Assembly (NCBI RefSeq): GCF_037975245.1
Contig: NC_092569.1
Span: forward strand, 21,783,168 to 21,847,167
DNA: 64,000 bases
Reading direction: 5' to 3'
Source of the DNA: Apostichopus japonicus
Lineage: Eukaryota; Echinodermata; Holothuroidea; Aspidochirotida; Stichopodidae
Shown in pieces: positions 44,401-57,100 of the stretch. Both the position numbers and the translations under genes were made by a program. The first letter of the stretch is position 1; every line of letters begins with the position of its first letter. A model generated the notes under the pieces. The model was not told the origin of the DNA and ran no database searches. It saw nothing but the letters and a program-made list of their open reading frames with translations.

Positions 44401-45349
44401 TACTGATTAGTAACTACTATACTTGTATCCTAGAATAGTTGCATGTACACATTTGTAGTGCACTAGAATTAAAGTGGGAGTCAGTACTGATTAGTAACTA
44501 CTATACTTGTATCCTAGAATAGCTGCATGTACACATTTGTAGTGCACTAGAATTAGAGTGGGAGTCAGTACTGATTAGTAACTACTTGTATCCTAGAATA
44601 GTTGCATGTACACATTTGCAGTGCACTAGAATTAGAGTGGGAGTCAGCACTGATTAGTAACTACTATACTTGTATCCTAGAATAGTTGCATGTACACATT
44701 TGTAGTGCACTAGAATTAGAGTGGGAGTCAGTACTGATTAGTAACTACTATATACTTGTATCCTAGAATAGTTGCATGTACACATTTGCAGTGCACTAGA
44801 ATTAGAGTGGGAGTCAGTACTGATTAGTAACTACTATACTTGTATCCTAGAATAGTTTCATGTACCTGTTCTTGCCATTGTGGGTTTTTACTCCAATATG
44901 GGCCATTCTGAAAATTTGTAGACGCTAGTGTATGTTTTAGAACTGGCAATTCTAGCCTAGCTTGTACAAACTTGTACGCACACCAAGGGAAGTTCTCATC
45001 CCACTCCTGCTACCATGTACTCCAGGCCTGAACATCACCAGGGATAAAGAGCTGAGGAAGGGGGGGAGGGGTAAGGTTGTGCAAGGGCAAATTGTAGACA
45101 TGGTACAATTTTACCAATGCCGGTAGTTATTTACAGCACTGTAAAAACTTGACGCACTATACCTTTAATAGCAGCCCAATGTACTGGTGTCCTATTATGC
45201 CACTCGGGATCAGGACCATTGACATCGTACTTGCCAGTATCCAGCAATGTTTCAATCAAAGTGCTGTCTCCTGCAGCAGCTGCCTCGTGGACCTCAGTCA
45301 TGTCTAATTGCGTAGATGGTGTTGCATGAGGTGTACATCTTTTGCTCAT
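41499..45349 (-). CDS. Small ankyrin-repeat protein (ANKRD66-like?), three exons, 177 aa
   Basis: Exons on the minus strand are 45349-45163, 43704-43476 and 41616-41499. They sum to 534 bases with matching phases and GT-AG borders (AAAG|GTATAG, TTTGCCAG|GCC, CAACA|GTAAGG, TTGCAG|AGC). The protein starts MSKRCTPHATP; a second Met at residue 17 (MTEVHEAAAAGD) could be the real start. Three or four ankyrin repeats follow: RTPVHWAAIKGHSESIRLLV, GWTPAHFAAEGGKILALRAL and GDTPKRVAEINGQTECAEFL. A charged tail (ELKEARAKAAVKQLL) ends FGFPFGL. Ankyrin repeats mediate protein binding; the partner is unknown. The likeness to ANKRD66 is from memory of the repeat pattern and is tentative. The gene converges on PPM1G. 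Confidence 0.88.
43141..43453. mobile_element. hAT MITE in ankyrin intron 2, 313 bp
   Basis: The ends CAGGCACGTAGCCAAGG and CCTGGCTACGCGCCTG are inverse copies. Flanks AAGAGATG and AAGAGTAG look like a slightly decayed 8-bp duplication. It belongs to the same family as 51584-51875. Its right end is only 22 bases from exon 2, just beyond the splice donor. Confidence 0.85.
44102..44870. repeat. 85-bp tandem array, about nine copies, in ankyrin intron 1
   Basis: The unit contains GTTGCATGTACACATTTG, AGTGCACTAGAATTA, GTGGGAGTCAGTACTGATTA and CTTGTATCCTAGAATA. Copies are nearly identical apart from single changes and a few short indels, which points to recent expansion. Confidence 0.93.
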
Positions 45350-46170
45350 AGAAGGCAGCCGGCACTCACCACTAGAGTTTCACATGGTAGTACCTTACAG
45401 AATGAAGACAAGAGAAATATCAGTGTGGTCATATACATTCAGAGGTATCTATGGAGAAAACGTGTATAATACAGTGGCAAGCATTGAGAAAGAAGATGTA
45501 CTAGCAAATTTCATTGTACTGTCAGCTTCTGTGAGTTTTTTTTTTTCTCATCCATTTTTTATCTTTAATCGCCAAGTAGATTACACGAATAAGGCTTTAT
45601 CACCCATAATTTATCTGGTAGTTACTGAACCAATCAGGGTGAAGAATAAACAATTTTATCTCTACATGAGAGAAAGCATTAAAACTTTCAGTTTTAAGAT
45701 GATCCTTATTCACATTACAGTTTGTTAGAATACCTTTACTCTTATTCCTTGGATGCCAGGTGAGTAGGGTTGTGCAAGATATTAAATTTAGCTTTAGTAC
45801 ATAACTGGTTTTCACTTCTCTTCTGTTAGAAACATACATGTACCAGATTAAATTTTTGGAAAAAGTTCTTGCTTCAATGGCTGATGAAGCATGAAGGTAT
45901 TGGCTAGCTACTATTTTAGTCAAGGGACCTATTATGACACTGGGCATATAATGATGCACTTTCAGAAATTTCATGATTTTTTCATAGCAATGGAAAGTAA
46001 GCGAAACTCAGTACTGTAGTTGTGTTGGTAGCTAGCCTTATATACAAACAGACAACATAATACTATACAGTAGGCCTAGGCTAGGCCCAAATTTGAGACT
46101 TTAGTATAGCTATCAGGCTTGTGGTATAAGGATTTTTCATAATTATATCACCGTCAAGGCAAAACATGTT

Positions 46171-46443
46171 CAAAGTGGCGATTCTTACGACTATTCGTAA
46201 GAATAATTTCCGATTACGCATGCGCAGTTGCTATATTTATGACAGGAGTACTATTTTTACGACCAGGAGTAACAATAATTTCCGGTTAGGGTTAGTGTTA
46301 GGATTGGGGTTTAGGGTTAACGTTAGGGTTACCCCTACTACATGCGCAATTGCTTTATTTACTTTACTGCGCTTGAATTCGCCTTTGTCGTAAGAATAGT
46401 TTATAAATAATTGTTACGACTAGTCGTAAGAATAGCCACGGCC
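46171..46443. mobile_element. MITE with 9-bp TSD and internal telomere-like TTAGGG words
   Basis: Inverse ends GTGGCGATTCTTACGACTA and TAGTCGTAAGAATAGCCAC lie four bases inside a perfect 9-bp duplication AAACATGTT (46162-46170 and 46444-46452). Nine-base duplications suggest a Mutator-like origin. At 46284-46332 there is a run of TTAGGGTT-like words (TTAGGGTTAGTGTTAGG and similar). No coding capacity. Confidence 0.75.
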
Positions 46444-47398
46444 AAACATGTTAGTTCATGTATGGATGCAAGACTTAAATGCTAGTCTTGTAATTGTATT
46501 GTCACATTAGCGTGTCTAGTCTCCATGGAAACAGATATCGGATAGGCCTAGGCTAGGCCGAACACAGTACACTTCACTCCTAGGCCTAGTAGCCTAACTT
46601 ATGTTCTGATAGGCCTGCGTTAGTGCCTAGACGAAATCACAAACCAACTATTTTAATACTCTGTTCTACTATACTGTAATTACAAGCTTAACGTTATATA
46701 AGACTGTTCGTCACAGTAAATATATTTCATGAAAATGAAGTCAATCGTAAAACAAAAATGCAATACCGTTTCAGTTGCAAACAAACTTTCAGGAATCGCC
46801 GAGATATTGACAGTGAAATTAGTGATTCGTGATCAAGGTATAGAACCAACCTGAAGCTATCACAGGATTCATCCCAGGATTCAGATTGGTGGTATAGATT
46901 GCACGATCGAGGTAGTAACAAACTAAACTGAGACCATATAGAATCAGGCCAGTTGAAATAACTACAGTTTCGTTCCTCTACCAGCCCTATCCCCCCCCCC
47001 CTCCCCCACGCTTATATTCCTCTCCGGTTTTTCTCTCGAAACCAACTGCAATGGAGAGAAATGGTGGGGAAAAATTAAGTAAGCTTTCAGTAATACTTTT
47101 TACGCTCATAACTAAAAGCATTGCGCAAACAAAAGGGAAATATATGTTCTTAATACGTACCAGCTGTGTCCTCTGAAGCCAGATTTGAACACCAAGACCC
47201 ACATGATATGTTATAATCCACAGCGAAGTAAATGAGGCTGTTAAATATGTTCCACCCACCGTAGGATGGCAAAATTTCTGTATCGGGTAGGAGCTGTATG
47301 CTTCTTGATCCCCATCACTCTCTCAGTATTTTGAACCACACTGGACCAAGGGACGGAAGGAAAAGACCAAACCAGACTTTCTAAGATATACTTTTACC

Positions 47399-48665
47399 CA
47401 AGGGCGTAGGAACCAGGGGGCTGGGGGGCGCCAGCACCCCCCCCCCAGTGAAAAATGTGGAGGGGCGGAAGTATCATTCCGCCCCCCCCCCCCCCCGCTT
47501 CGCAAGTCAGAAAACCCCTTTTTCATTTCCAAATGAGAAAAAAAAATCAATTGGAGCACCAAATTGCATCTATAAGGCCAGGTGAAAATAAAAAATTAAG
47601 TTTAAAAAATGGAGTGGGTGTTGAAGTATGCTATATTGCACCAAATTGCATCTGAGGCTACCTGGAAATGGAAAAAATTCAAAAGGGGAGAGGGACACCC
47701 CCTCCCCTTAGACCCATAGACGTACGAGGCGGGGGCAGACTGCCCCCATAATTTCAAGAGGACAAGAAATTCTGGCAAAAGTCCTGAAAAATTCGGGCAG
47801 CCTAAGAGGAGTTTTTTTTTATATATATATATAAATATGCAGTAGCTTGCCCGGATCTTTTTCAAATTTTTGCCCGACAATTCCATGTTTACTTTATTTA
47901 GCATCAGGATGCCCGAATATTTCCGTGTAACACAACCGTAAGCGCAGCTCATCTGGGCTACCACGCTTTTTGCACGATCAACTTTTTTTTTCTAACTAGT
48001 CAACTGTACCTGGACATTTCCGACATGAGTGTATATAAGAAACATTTTCCCTTTTTCATGGATGGTAAGGGGGTGGGGAGGGGGGGGGGCTACAAGCCTA
48101 GAAGTATAGCCTACAAGTTTATCATATTCTTTGTTATATTTTATACTTTTTTTGTGAGACAAATTGCAGTCTCACCTGACACAGCGACATTATCCCGCCT
48201 ACGTGTCGTTGAACAATGTATGTTTTTCTGGAGGTAGCTGAGTACTGTGTTAAAATAATAAATACGGTAACTAAAAAGGAGCTTACAAAATATACTGTCC
48301 TATTTTTCCCCTTCAAAGTGATGTTACCATTTTTCTTCTTCTAATTTACCAAATTTTTGGGGAAGTGTAAATTTTTAAAACGTGAGGTTATAAAATAAAG
48401 AATGTTTTGATGCAACTTGCAAGGCCTCAGAAGTGCCATTTCCTGCAATCTGAGAGGCATTTTTTGCCAAAAATTTTCTTGTACGCTACGCGCCAACTGA
48501 TGGTGGCGCTCCGCTTAGATAGTGTCACGGGAACTTTCGGGCACAAAAATTTCTGCCCCCCAAACTGAAATGGTCCCATACGCCTATGCTAAGACCACTC
48601 CCCAGACCGGCCATCAGTCTTCAGCCTCCCCCCCCCCCACTCAAAAGTACCTTCCTACGCCACTG
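47399..48665. mobile_element. hAT-type element (1267 bp) with perfect 8-bp TSD, hosting a second element
   Basis: The ends CAAGGGCGTAGGAACC and CCTTCCTACGCCACTG match the 370-bp element at 12615-12984. CTTTTACC flanks both sides exactly (47391-47398, 48666-48673). Outer parts align with the short copy; the extra ~880 bp is a nested insertion at 47715-48588. Confidence 0.9.
47715..48588. mobile_element. Nested hAT-like element with CATAGRCGTAYG ends
   Basis: It starts CATAGACGTACGAGG and ends CCCATACGCCTATG, which are near-inverse. The flanks CTTAGACC (47707-47714) and CTAAGACC (48589-48596) differ at one base, fitting an 8-bp duplication. It interrupts the outer element. Its right part (48409-48535) resembles the inner part of the CAGGCGCGTAGCC family. 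No transposase recognised. Confidence 0.82.
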
Positions 48666-51583
48666 CTTTTACCGGTGTTGTCCCAGCAGTCCAAACCGAA
48701 AGAAACTTTCTCTTTACATATGTATGATGTTTAGGAAAGATCATTATAACTCTACTTCTTATAATTCAATATTAAATTCTTGTGATGAAGCAGACTTTTC
48801 AGTTCCTCAGAGTCATACAGAGTAGCCTATACTATTAGTCAAATATCTTTGACAGTATATATTTAATTGTGCCTTAAAAAGTTCGATAATAAAGCAAGAA
48901 GATACATACGATGCAAACAAAAGCCCCTGTGATAAAAGTCATAATACGATATTATAATGTGACAATATCTATTATAGCAGCTACCCTGCACAGAATGAAA
49001 GTTAATTAAATAACATAATTACAGTTCGTTACTTCATGTACACGTAGGCCCTATACCTATACCATACGTACAGTCGTTATAAGCAAAGATAAGGAAGCAA
49101 TTAATACGCTGTAATGAAATATAGCTTACACCGTGAAAGGCATTTGAAAATAAACAGACTATGTTAATAAATTACAAGTTGATATACGTACCACGCCCTT
49201 GCCAAATGTTCATATGGCACGAAAGGAATGAGAATGTCGATCTGCTTTAATTTCGTACTAGTAGGAGACCTGATGTGACAGACTTTTGAGAAAACGTGAA
49301 TTTTAAGTTTATACTGTTATTAGTTTTCCTTTTTCGAATGAACTTACTCTTAAGTGTTAGCAAAAGCGCTGAAAGCAAAGGTAAGTAGACGCCTCCATGC
49401 AGTGGGCCCATATCTATCAATGTGAGGGTGAAACTTCGTCCACTGTTTCTCTCAACCCAGCTTTTTACGCCACTGCCGATTGAAGTTTGCCCACTGACAA
49501 TCGTTTCCTAAAGCCGCCCGGGTTGTTCAGGCCCCGGGAAATTTTGTGGAATAGGAGTACAAACATACAATATCTCGCCTCTTAATTCTTGTAACAATGG
49601 AAACCTGTACCGTGCGGTGTTTTAACGACAGACGAATCGAGATGCCGATGTCACTTTGAACATAACAATTTTAATTTGTATAGTTGTGAAACAAATGATG
49701 CTCGTGTAATTTTTTTTTCTTCAAAATTGCAATGACGATTTTTTTTAAATCTATTACATTACACTGTTAAACTTACACACCTTTCAATATCTCCTGTTAG
49801 CATTAAGAAAAACACCAACTCGATAACATGCATGCACTTACATATCGGTCTATATAAGTGTAGTGAAGGACGTACAATTCTCTATACTACCATATTCGTT
49901 TACTTTTAATTTGTTGAAAAATCTTCTTTACGAAAACAAGTACATCGTTCAGTATAAGAATGCCCTGCTGTCACACTACAACTACCTATACCAGACGACT
50001 AACGGTTAAATATGACAGATATTTATTGAGGGTTCATTAACTGAAAGATTTTACGCTCTTTTTGCGGAATTTGAATTGATTACTTTTGGCTTATAGTTAA
50101 TGTGTTCGTAACCATGTAAAGTACAACACTGTATAATATTGAAAAAAACAAAACAATGAGAGCTGGCTCTTTGAATTTGTGTTATTTACTGCTTCCGCTA
50201 ACCTTGTTTACATGTTTAAGGAGAGGACTAGAATATTCTTCGTTATGCCATTCATTCCAAAATCTGACAAAAAAAGGTCTTGATCTATAATTACAAAATA
50301 TCAGGTTAATACATATACATTGAAGAACATCGATTGATAGAAACTAAACACGACCATCAAGTTCAATTTTTTTTTGTATAATGTAACATTTCAAAAAACA
50401 ATTTATTTTGACAAGAACTAATCTAAGCAATCACTGTAATAATGGCTTGGTTAGCAACATAATCATTAACGGGAAAATATGGAGTGAAGAAATTGCAATT
50501 TGTGTAATTTTGACGAAATCTAAGTAACCACAAAACTTACTACAAATCTCAAGAAACCTTTGCTACATCACTATCAATACCTTAAATTTAGCGATACATC
50601 AACCATCCTAATCTCACTTTATCTCACATGGACCTAGAATATCTGTAGACCTGCCATGATATCTTAGCAGGGAAAGATTGGAGGGCTTTACAAAAAGAGA
50701 AAAGGGAATGTTTCAGCCCCCTCCCCCTTCACGCACTCGCCGTCTCTCTACTCATTAACTTGTCCGTCTACACTGGGGTGTCGCTTCTCCTTCTTAATCT
50801 ACCTTTTGTTTCCTACTCCAGTTTGCTAACTATTTTTTTTACCCTCTTATATATTATCCAGTCTGTTATTTCCCTAACCTTTTTGTTAAACTACCTACGT
50901 CTATTCTATTCTTCCTTCAGTTTCCAGTCTACGTATCTATATATCTCTCTATTCTATACTTCTCTCAAGAGATTCCTTTCACATGTATACTCACGAAATT
51001 TATTTCAACTATTTTGCAATGCTTAAATAAGTCTTTATTTCATGGTGTGTGCTTACCACACAATCATGCAAAAGATGTCATTGAAATCGTGACTAAGTAG
51101 CCTAACAAAAATCACAGATAGAAATATATGACACTTATCATCAGTTTGCTGTGATCAAATCTATTTGGCCCCATGAACATTGGGTGCACTGGGTCAATAA
51201 CCGGGCATGTTGCTGCACCATCGATAATTCCTTCTTATAAAGTGAGATATGGATGGACTGGTCAGTAACAGTTCATATACCGGCGTTTAACGTACGATCA
51301 TCCTGGTACTTGCTAAGTGTAGAATATGCAATGCAATATGCAACTTTGATAGTAGAATAAAAGTTAGATTAAACATATAACAGATAAATATGAATAGAAT
51401 GAAGTACCAATAATTCATCAATTTCACAAAATCGGAAATCCCGAATGCAAACTTTTAATAAACTCCTAGATGACAGTTCAGCTAGTAACAGGTTCCCGAA
51501 AAAGGGGTTTCCCGATGATACTGTAGTAATATAACCATTATATATTGACCTGCCTAACGCATATTCCGTTATAGAAGAACATA

Positions 51584-51875
51584 CAGGCGCGTAGCCAGGA
51601 ATTTGCCAAAGGAGGGGCGAAACTGTAGATTCGGCATTGCAAACTATCTAAGCGTAGCGCCACCATAATTGGCGCGAAGCGTGCAAGAAAATGTTGGCTG
51701 AAAATGCCTCCCAGATCGCTGGAAATGGCACTTCCCAGGACTTGTAAGTTGCATCTTAGCATTTTCTCTTTTGAAAATACTAGCGATATTATAAAAACAT
51801 GAAAAATTTAAAAAAAAATGCTCGGGGGGGGGGGGCGGCTGCCCCTTCGCCCCCCCCCCCTTGGCTACGCGCCTG
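51584..51875. mobile_element. hAT MITE, 292 bp, perfect 8-bp TSD
   Basis: The ends CAGGCGCGTAGCCAGG and CCTTGGCTACGCGCCTG are inverse, and AGAACATA is repeated exactly on both sides (51576-51583, 51876-51883). It ends about 160 bases beyond the stop codon of the fibrinogen gene, so it may be transcribed in its 3' UTR. Inner part is inverse to that of 43141-43453. Confidence 0.93.
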
Positions 51876-52033
51876 AGAACATACACATGTAGTTTAAGTT
51901 TAGCAAGCGGAAATGAGATCCATAATCAACAACATATAGTTTGAAATGGCATAGGCCTAAATATAATGCTCGCTTACTGATAACTGAGGTTAAAATCATA
52001 TCTATAGAAATGTTTCCTTGTACATGGACACGC

Positions 52034-54139
52034 TTAGGTTGGTTTTATCTTCATTGTTGTCTGCGTTACGTCGCATTCACTTGTCAGTTGATTCTTGTCA
52101 TAAAGGCAAATACCGTCGTCCGACTGGTCTCCGTATCGACCGTTGAGGTTCAAGGTAGTGCAATTATTAAACCACCATCCACTTTCATAGATATTTGCAC
52201 AGCCGTCAGCGATATTGTTGTCATTATCTTGGTCATAGGTAAAGAAGTTCATACCTTGGTGGTACCTCATGTAATCGTATTCTATCAACCAAGAATAAAG
52301 AAATAATAAGTCACTTTGAAAATTAAGACAAGAAAAGAAAAGAACGACTGTTACTTATGCGATTACAAAACAAGTTGCAACTTATTAAAGAAACCAACAG
52401 TACAGACAGCAACCTCATGATTGGTATCATATTATTATCTTCTACGTTGCTCTAGTTACATCCGTGTTCAAAACAGTGATCAGATTGATTAAGCAACCAT
52501 TTTATACCATAGGTCTTTCTTACATGAGTAGGATCATCACGTTATTTTGACTTTTAGGCAGTTAAAAATTGATGTGTTTACATACCAAAACTTCCTGAGT
52601 ATTTCCCAAGTGATTCCAGTCTGTATTTGCTCTCCTCATTACCAATGCGGAAATTATCATAGTGTAGGCTCTCGTTGATAGTGATGGATATAACTATTTC
52701 AATCAGAAGCTGGTATTCCCTTTGATTAGAAATTACATGTACTTTGTCGTTTCCGAGCCAAAAGCTTCCCATTAGATCACCAAAGCCATTCTTGTAGCTA
52801 TTCCAATCTCTGAAAAAGCCACTGGAATCATTAATTTGGCGCTGAAATATCTGCAAACGAAGAAGCAATATAGTAACAGAAATTAATTTAACAACATTAA
52901 ATCGTACTTTCTTTGCCCACAAGAAAGAAGAACATTTTGTTTGTTGCAATACTGTTTCATCATTATTTGAAGCAAGGCATGAAATGATTACTTACTGTTA
53001 ATTAATTGAATGAGTTTAAGTAATTTCTCACACTGAAATATTGCTTATTCACATGTATGGTTTGCTTGTTTATATTATTATTTTAGTTTTATGTATCGTC
53101 AACATGGGCTGTAAATGTTATTAAAAGCCTTGTTTTTTAGTGTTGGGGAGTTCGATAAGTTGGATTTCCGAATTGTCGGCTTGGAGGCAGGAGCCAATGG
53201 GAAGGGTAGTTACCCTCCATTTTGAGAATTGTTTGTTCCAATAAGGTGCCTAAATGAGAATTGGTGCAATATTTTTCAATTTGCAAAAATATTTATTATG
53301 AAGAAATTTCAATATGTCATTAGATCTGTCAGTAAGACTGCCAGATGCTAGTGTCAGATGTACAGTGCCGATAGAGGGCGTTTCTCTTTATTTTTGCTAC
53401 GCATTGTTGAAGTGGTGGACTACTGGGTTGGGTAATTGTCTGGTACGTAGTAGTTGGTTGGCATGAGGCATGATTGCATAGTTTACAGTGATTTAATAGC
53501 ATACATGACATATTGTTGACGCAGTACCTGCATGGATATTTTCCATATAACGGGACAACCATTTGTTTATGTAAGAACGATTCAAAATAAAACGCATATA
53601 AAGTATATAAAACATCCACTGTAACTTCTATCTAGAAGCATTGACAGAAACAAACGACAATAACTGATTTCAACAGCTGCTGCATTGAATGTTGTAAACT
53701 GTTTGCCCACGGTAACGGCAACAATGTAAATATGCAACGCAAGACCATTTGAATCAATTTATCCCTGGTCCACTACTTAATTGAATTGATAAAACTTTTG
53801 ATTTTTGATCATATTGATTCAACCTAATTGAATTAATACATGACTCACCGTCCATCCTTCCTGACAATAAACGTCAAACGGACCATACGGCCATGAGATT
53901 GGCTCAATCGTGTACACACCATTATTGGTATATCCACTGTCGTATACATCCTGGCAATCTCTAGGTACTTCACATACAGTGCCATTGCCCATGTAGGACT
54001 GTATACAGATACAAACACTGCCAAACGTCTTTCGTACGCATCTTGCATGAGAACCACATGAATAGCTTTCGCAGGATAAAATGTCATCTTGACATGAGCA
54101 GCGCATCGTGCAGTCATCATTTATATATGACGTTCCATT
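52034..54139 (-). CDS. Unit 3: EGF domain and fibrinogen C domain (exons 14-16), C-terminus
   Basis: Exon 54139-53849 encodes NDDCTMRCSCQDDILSC, a six-Cys EGF and RDCQDVYDSG...VYCQEGWT. Exon 52850-52586 gives IFQRQINDSSGFFRDW and GSFWLGNDKVHVISNQ. Exon 52281-52034 gives FFTYDQDNDNNIADGCANI, GWWFNNCTTLNLNGRYG and ends IKPT with TAA. It is the most diverged unit, and its Ca2+-site region reads YDQDND instead of YDRDND. Confidence 0.88.
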
Positions 54140-57100
54140 CTTTGAAAAAAAAATGAGATAAAACGAAGGTAGTCTGACCTCCTGAAATTATATCACAATG
54201 AGGTGATTTATAAATTGACTTTGAAGAAGTTAATTGAATGCAGTATATTTGTGAGCATATATATGTATATTATAGGAGAAACCATGAAAGCAAACTCAAT
54301 GTACCAAAAACCAATATTCGAACGCATATCCTAACTTTTATATCATATTGTTGTCTTTACTTTCTGCAAAATTGCTGAGAAATTACCGGAATCACACCAA
54401 CATGTTGTTGATAGCATCCGCACTCTTCCTGTTGAACACAGTCTTCTCCCTTCAGCAAATACCCATCTGAACAAATACATGAGTAACCAGAGGCGCAGTT
54501 GTTATAACAACCGTACATCCCGGTTGGGTCATAGCAAGTGGCCTGACAGGAGCAATTCTGCCACAGAGTGTTGATTGGACATGTAGCTACATAAATGGGG
54601 TATAAATGGCAAAGAGTATCCTCTCATTCATCGGCGAGAAATGAATAACCATTCAAAATCATGAACACAATCATCTGGAGTAGTCGTCATTTATTTATAA
54701 ATTTAAACTAGATATTAATCACAGTCCTCTTTCCTACATACTTTTGGTTAAGATAGACTAATCAACAGTAAACCTGCAAGGATTAACGAGTGTAAGCAAC
54801 CGACAGTCTGTATAGTACATTAATATGTCCAGGTACGTTAGCAGGTACCGTTAACCACTTTGTACATTCCCTAAATGTTCCGAAACAATAACCAGACTAG
54901 AAAATCTGAAGTTTAGAAATGTATTTAGCAAACGTTCTGTGACTTGACAGATGTGACATTATGCGACATGCTGCAAATACATTGAGACGGCTCCAAAATA
55001 CTATGATAATGTTTTTGATGTAGATATTACATTGTTGACCCATTTATGTGGATATTATTTTCTTCGGTTGTACACTACTTTACACACTTGTTCAGTATAA
55101 TTCCAAGGTCGCAATTTTCACACTTTGTGGGTGCTTTTATTAGATTGTTTGTTCGCACAATAATGGGAAACAGCAATTTATGTACAGAGGAAAACCACAA
55201 ACAGATAACTTTAGTTGGCATAAATTAAAAACAGCATATCAACATTCAGGATGCTAAGCCATTCATGGAAACATAAGGCCTGAAACTTCACTTTTGCACT
55301 GTTCAACGTACGGCACGATTGATGTCATCGTGAAATTTATACCGTGAGAAAGTAGTATGGAACAATGGAAAGCCATCGAAAGTGAAAAAGAAAAACAAGG
55401 AAACACCTCTGTAACTTTGCTAAGTAAGACCTCTATCACCGATGAGAAAATGTTACATTATGTTACCATAGGAACCACTTACCACCTAGTGGTGACGTTG
55501 TTGTTGACTTCTCGACTAGTTCACCCACTGGTTTAATCTCCATCTTCGTTTTGGAGATGTCACATCGTACAGTACCTGCTTCTTTTCTGTTGTGCATGCA
55601 GATACCAGTATCCCATGGATCACCGTACTGACCATTGAAATTTACTTCATAACAATACGTGTACCACCAGCCACCTTTATGGGAAATTGCGCATGAGCCT
55701 CTTGATAGTTCATCGTTGTCGCGATCATATGTTGAGAACTTCTGATGACGATGAAAGTCCATATAATCATATTCTGCAGAATGAAAGAAACCATGCTATA
55801 TAACATAAGTTTTGTTTTATGTTTGCACGACGTTTACATCTCTAGATTAAAGATTTGTCATGAACGGTTCAGAGAATTGAAATCAGCTTGAAACATGTAT
55901 TTTAAATGACCAAAACTTACAATGGAATGACATTTACAAACCTACATAAGCATAACAACATGCTATCATAATATCTATTCACCGAGCTTACGTAGATTAA
56001 TGTTCGCACTAAACTTGCTGTTATCGTTTTAGAGAACGGGATTTCGTATGAGTGGGGTAGGTGGTGGAATTTTTTACAAAAATATGACACTACACAAGAA
56101 TTTGTAACACAATTTATGTGGGCACATCATACTATAGGGAACACGTTCTGATGGCCTTAGTCAGGTGCATTTTCCACACTGGTTATCTCTCTATGTAGGT
56201 GTTAACACTGATTTTAGGGCTACAGAACAGTGTTTGAGTTAGGTATACAGGTAATTAGAGAATAGTCAAAATCACATCAGAAGTGAAGAAATTAAACAAC
56301 CCGTATGAAACTAAAACACAACAGTGAATAGGTGGTAAACGAAATTTACCTGTATTAGATTTAGTTGTTAATAAATCGCAACGCAGGATCAAACAAGTTA
56401 GTACAACTACATATATATCTCTTAATTATGAAATGTTTTCTTCATATTGCAACCTTTACTGGCCCCGAAGTTACATACCCAAGCTGCCATTGTAGATGCC
56501 GAGACCTTCTAACATGAATTCGGTTTCTTCATCTTCAATCCAAAAGCGGTCATATTCCAAAACGTCGCTTTCACCAGAACTATAGAACAAACTAACTTTC
56601 AGCGCGTAATGTCTTTGATTTGATATGTAATGAACCTTTTCATTTCCTAGCCAAAATTCCCCACTCAGATTACCAAATCCATTGGTATAGTCATTCCAAT
56701 CACGATAAAATGAGACTGAACCATTGAAACGATTCTGGAACACCTTTGACAAAAAAAGTTAGAAAGATACGGTACGGTATCTGTCTATAAATATATCACA
56801 GATTGTTTTCTTCACATTCAGTTCAATATAATTCAAACCATTACATTCACAAGTATCGTTATACACCTGAAATTAAAGGACTGAATACTATTTCAATGGT
56901 ATGGCAGTCTAACACACTGTTAGTCATCACGATCGACAAATATCCCGGCAATGAGGAAAACCCAACAGTGATATCTTTATGATATATAATAATAAGAAAA
57001 TAGTTTTCCTTTCTGTACCCCTTTAATAAACCATTTCAAGGTTGAAGACTAAAGGGATCTTGAAAAAAGTAAACATTTTTGCGATATGTTCTCACATTTT

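Larger units (their letters stand above)
45350..52033. other. Intergenic DNA between the ankyrin and fibrinogen genes
   Basis: No gene was recognised in this ~6.7 kb. Structured parts are the transposons listed separately. The rest (45350-46160, 46450-47390, 48670-51580) is AT-rich with short random frames. A pyrimidine-rich stretch at 50700-51000 gives a hydrophobic-looking frame that is compositional only. The ankyrin and fibrinogen gene are both on the minus strand, so this holds the ankyrin promoter and the fibrinogen gene's 3' end. Confidence 0.5.

Noticed and set aside
44102-44870. 85-bp regular repeats as CRISPR-like
   Set aside because: No unique spacers, long units, inside an intron: a satellite array.
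46284-46332. True interstitial telomere marking a chromosome fusion
   Set aside because: The TTAGGG words are imperfect, short and enclosed in a small transposon with target duplication.
50760-51026. Hydrophobic 88-residue frame as a membrane protein
   Set aside because: It comes from a pyrimidine-rich tract and has no start context or recognisable motif.
53329-53619. Cys-containing 96-residue minus-strand frame as an extra exon of the fibrinogen gene
   Set aside because: Cysteine spacing fits neither EGF nor TIL, no matching splice phases, and the neighbouring exons join without it.
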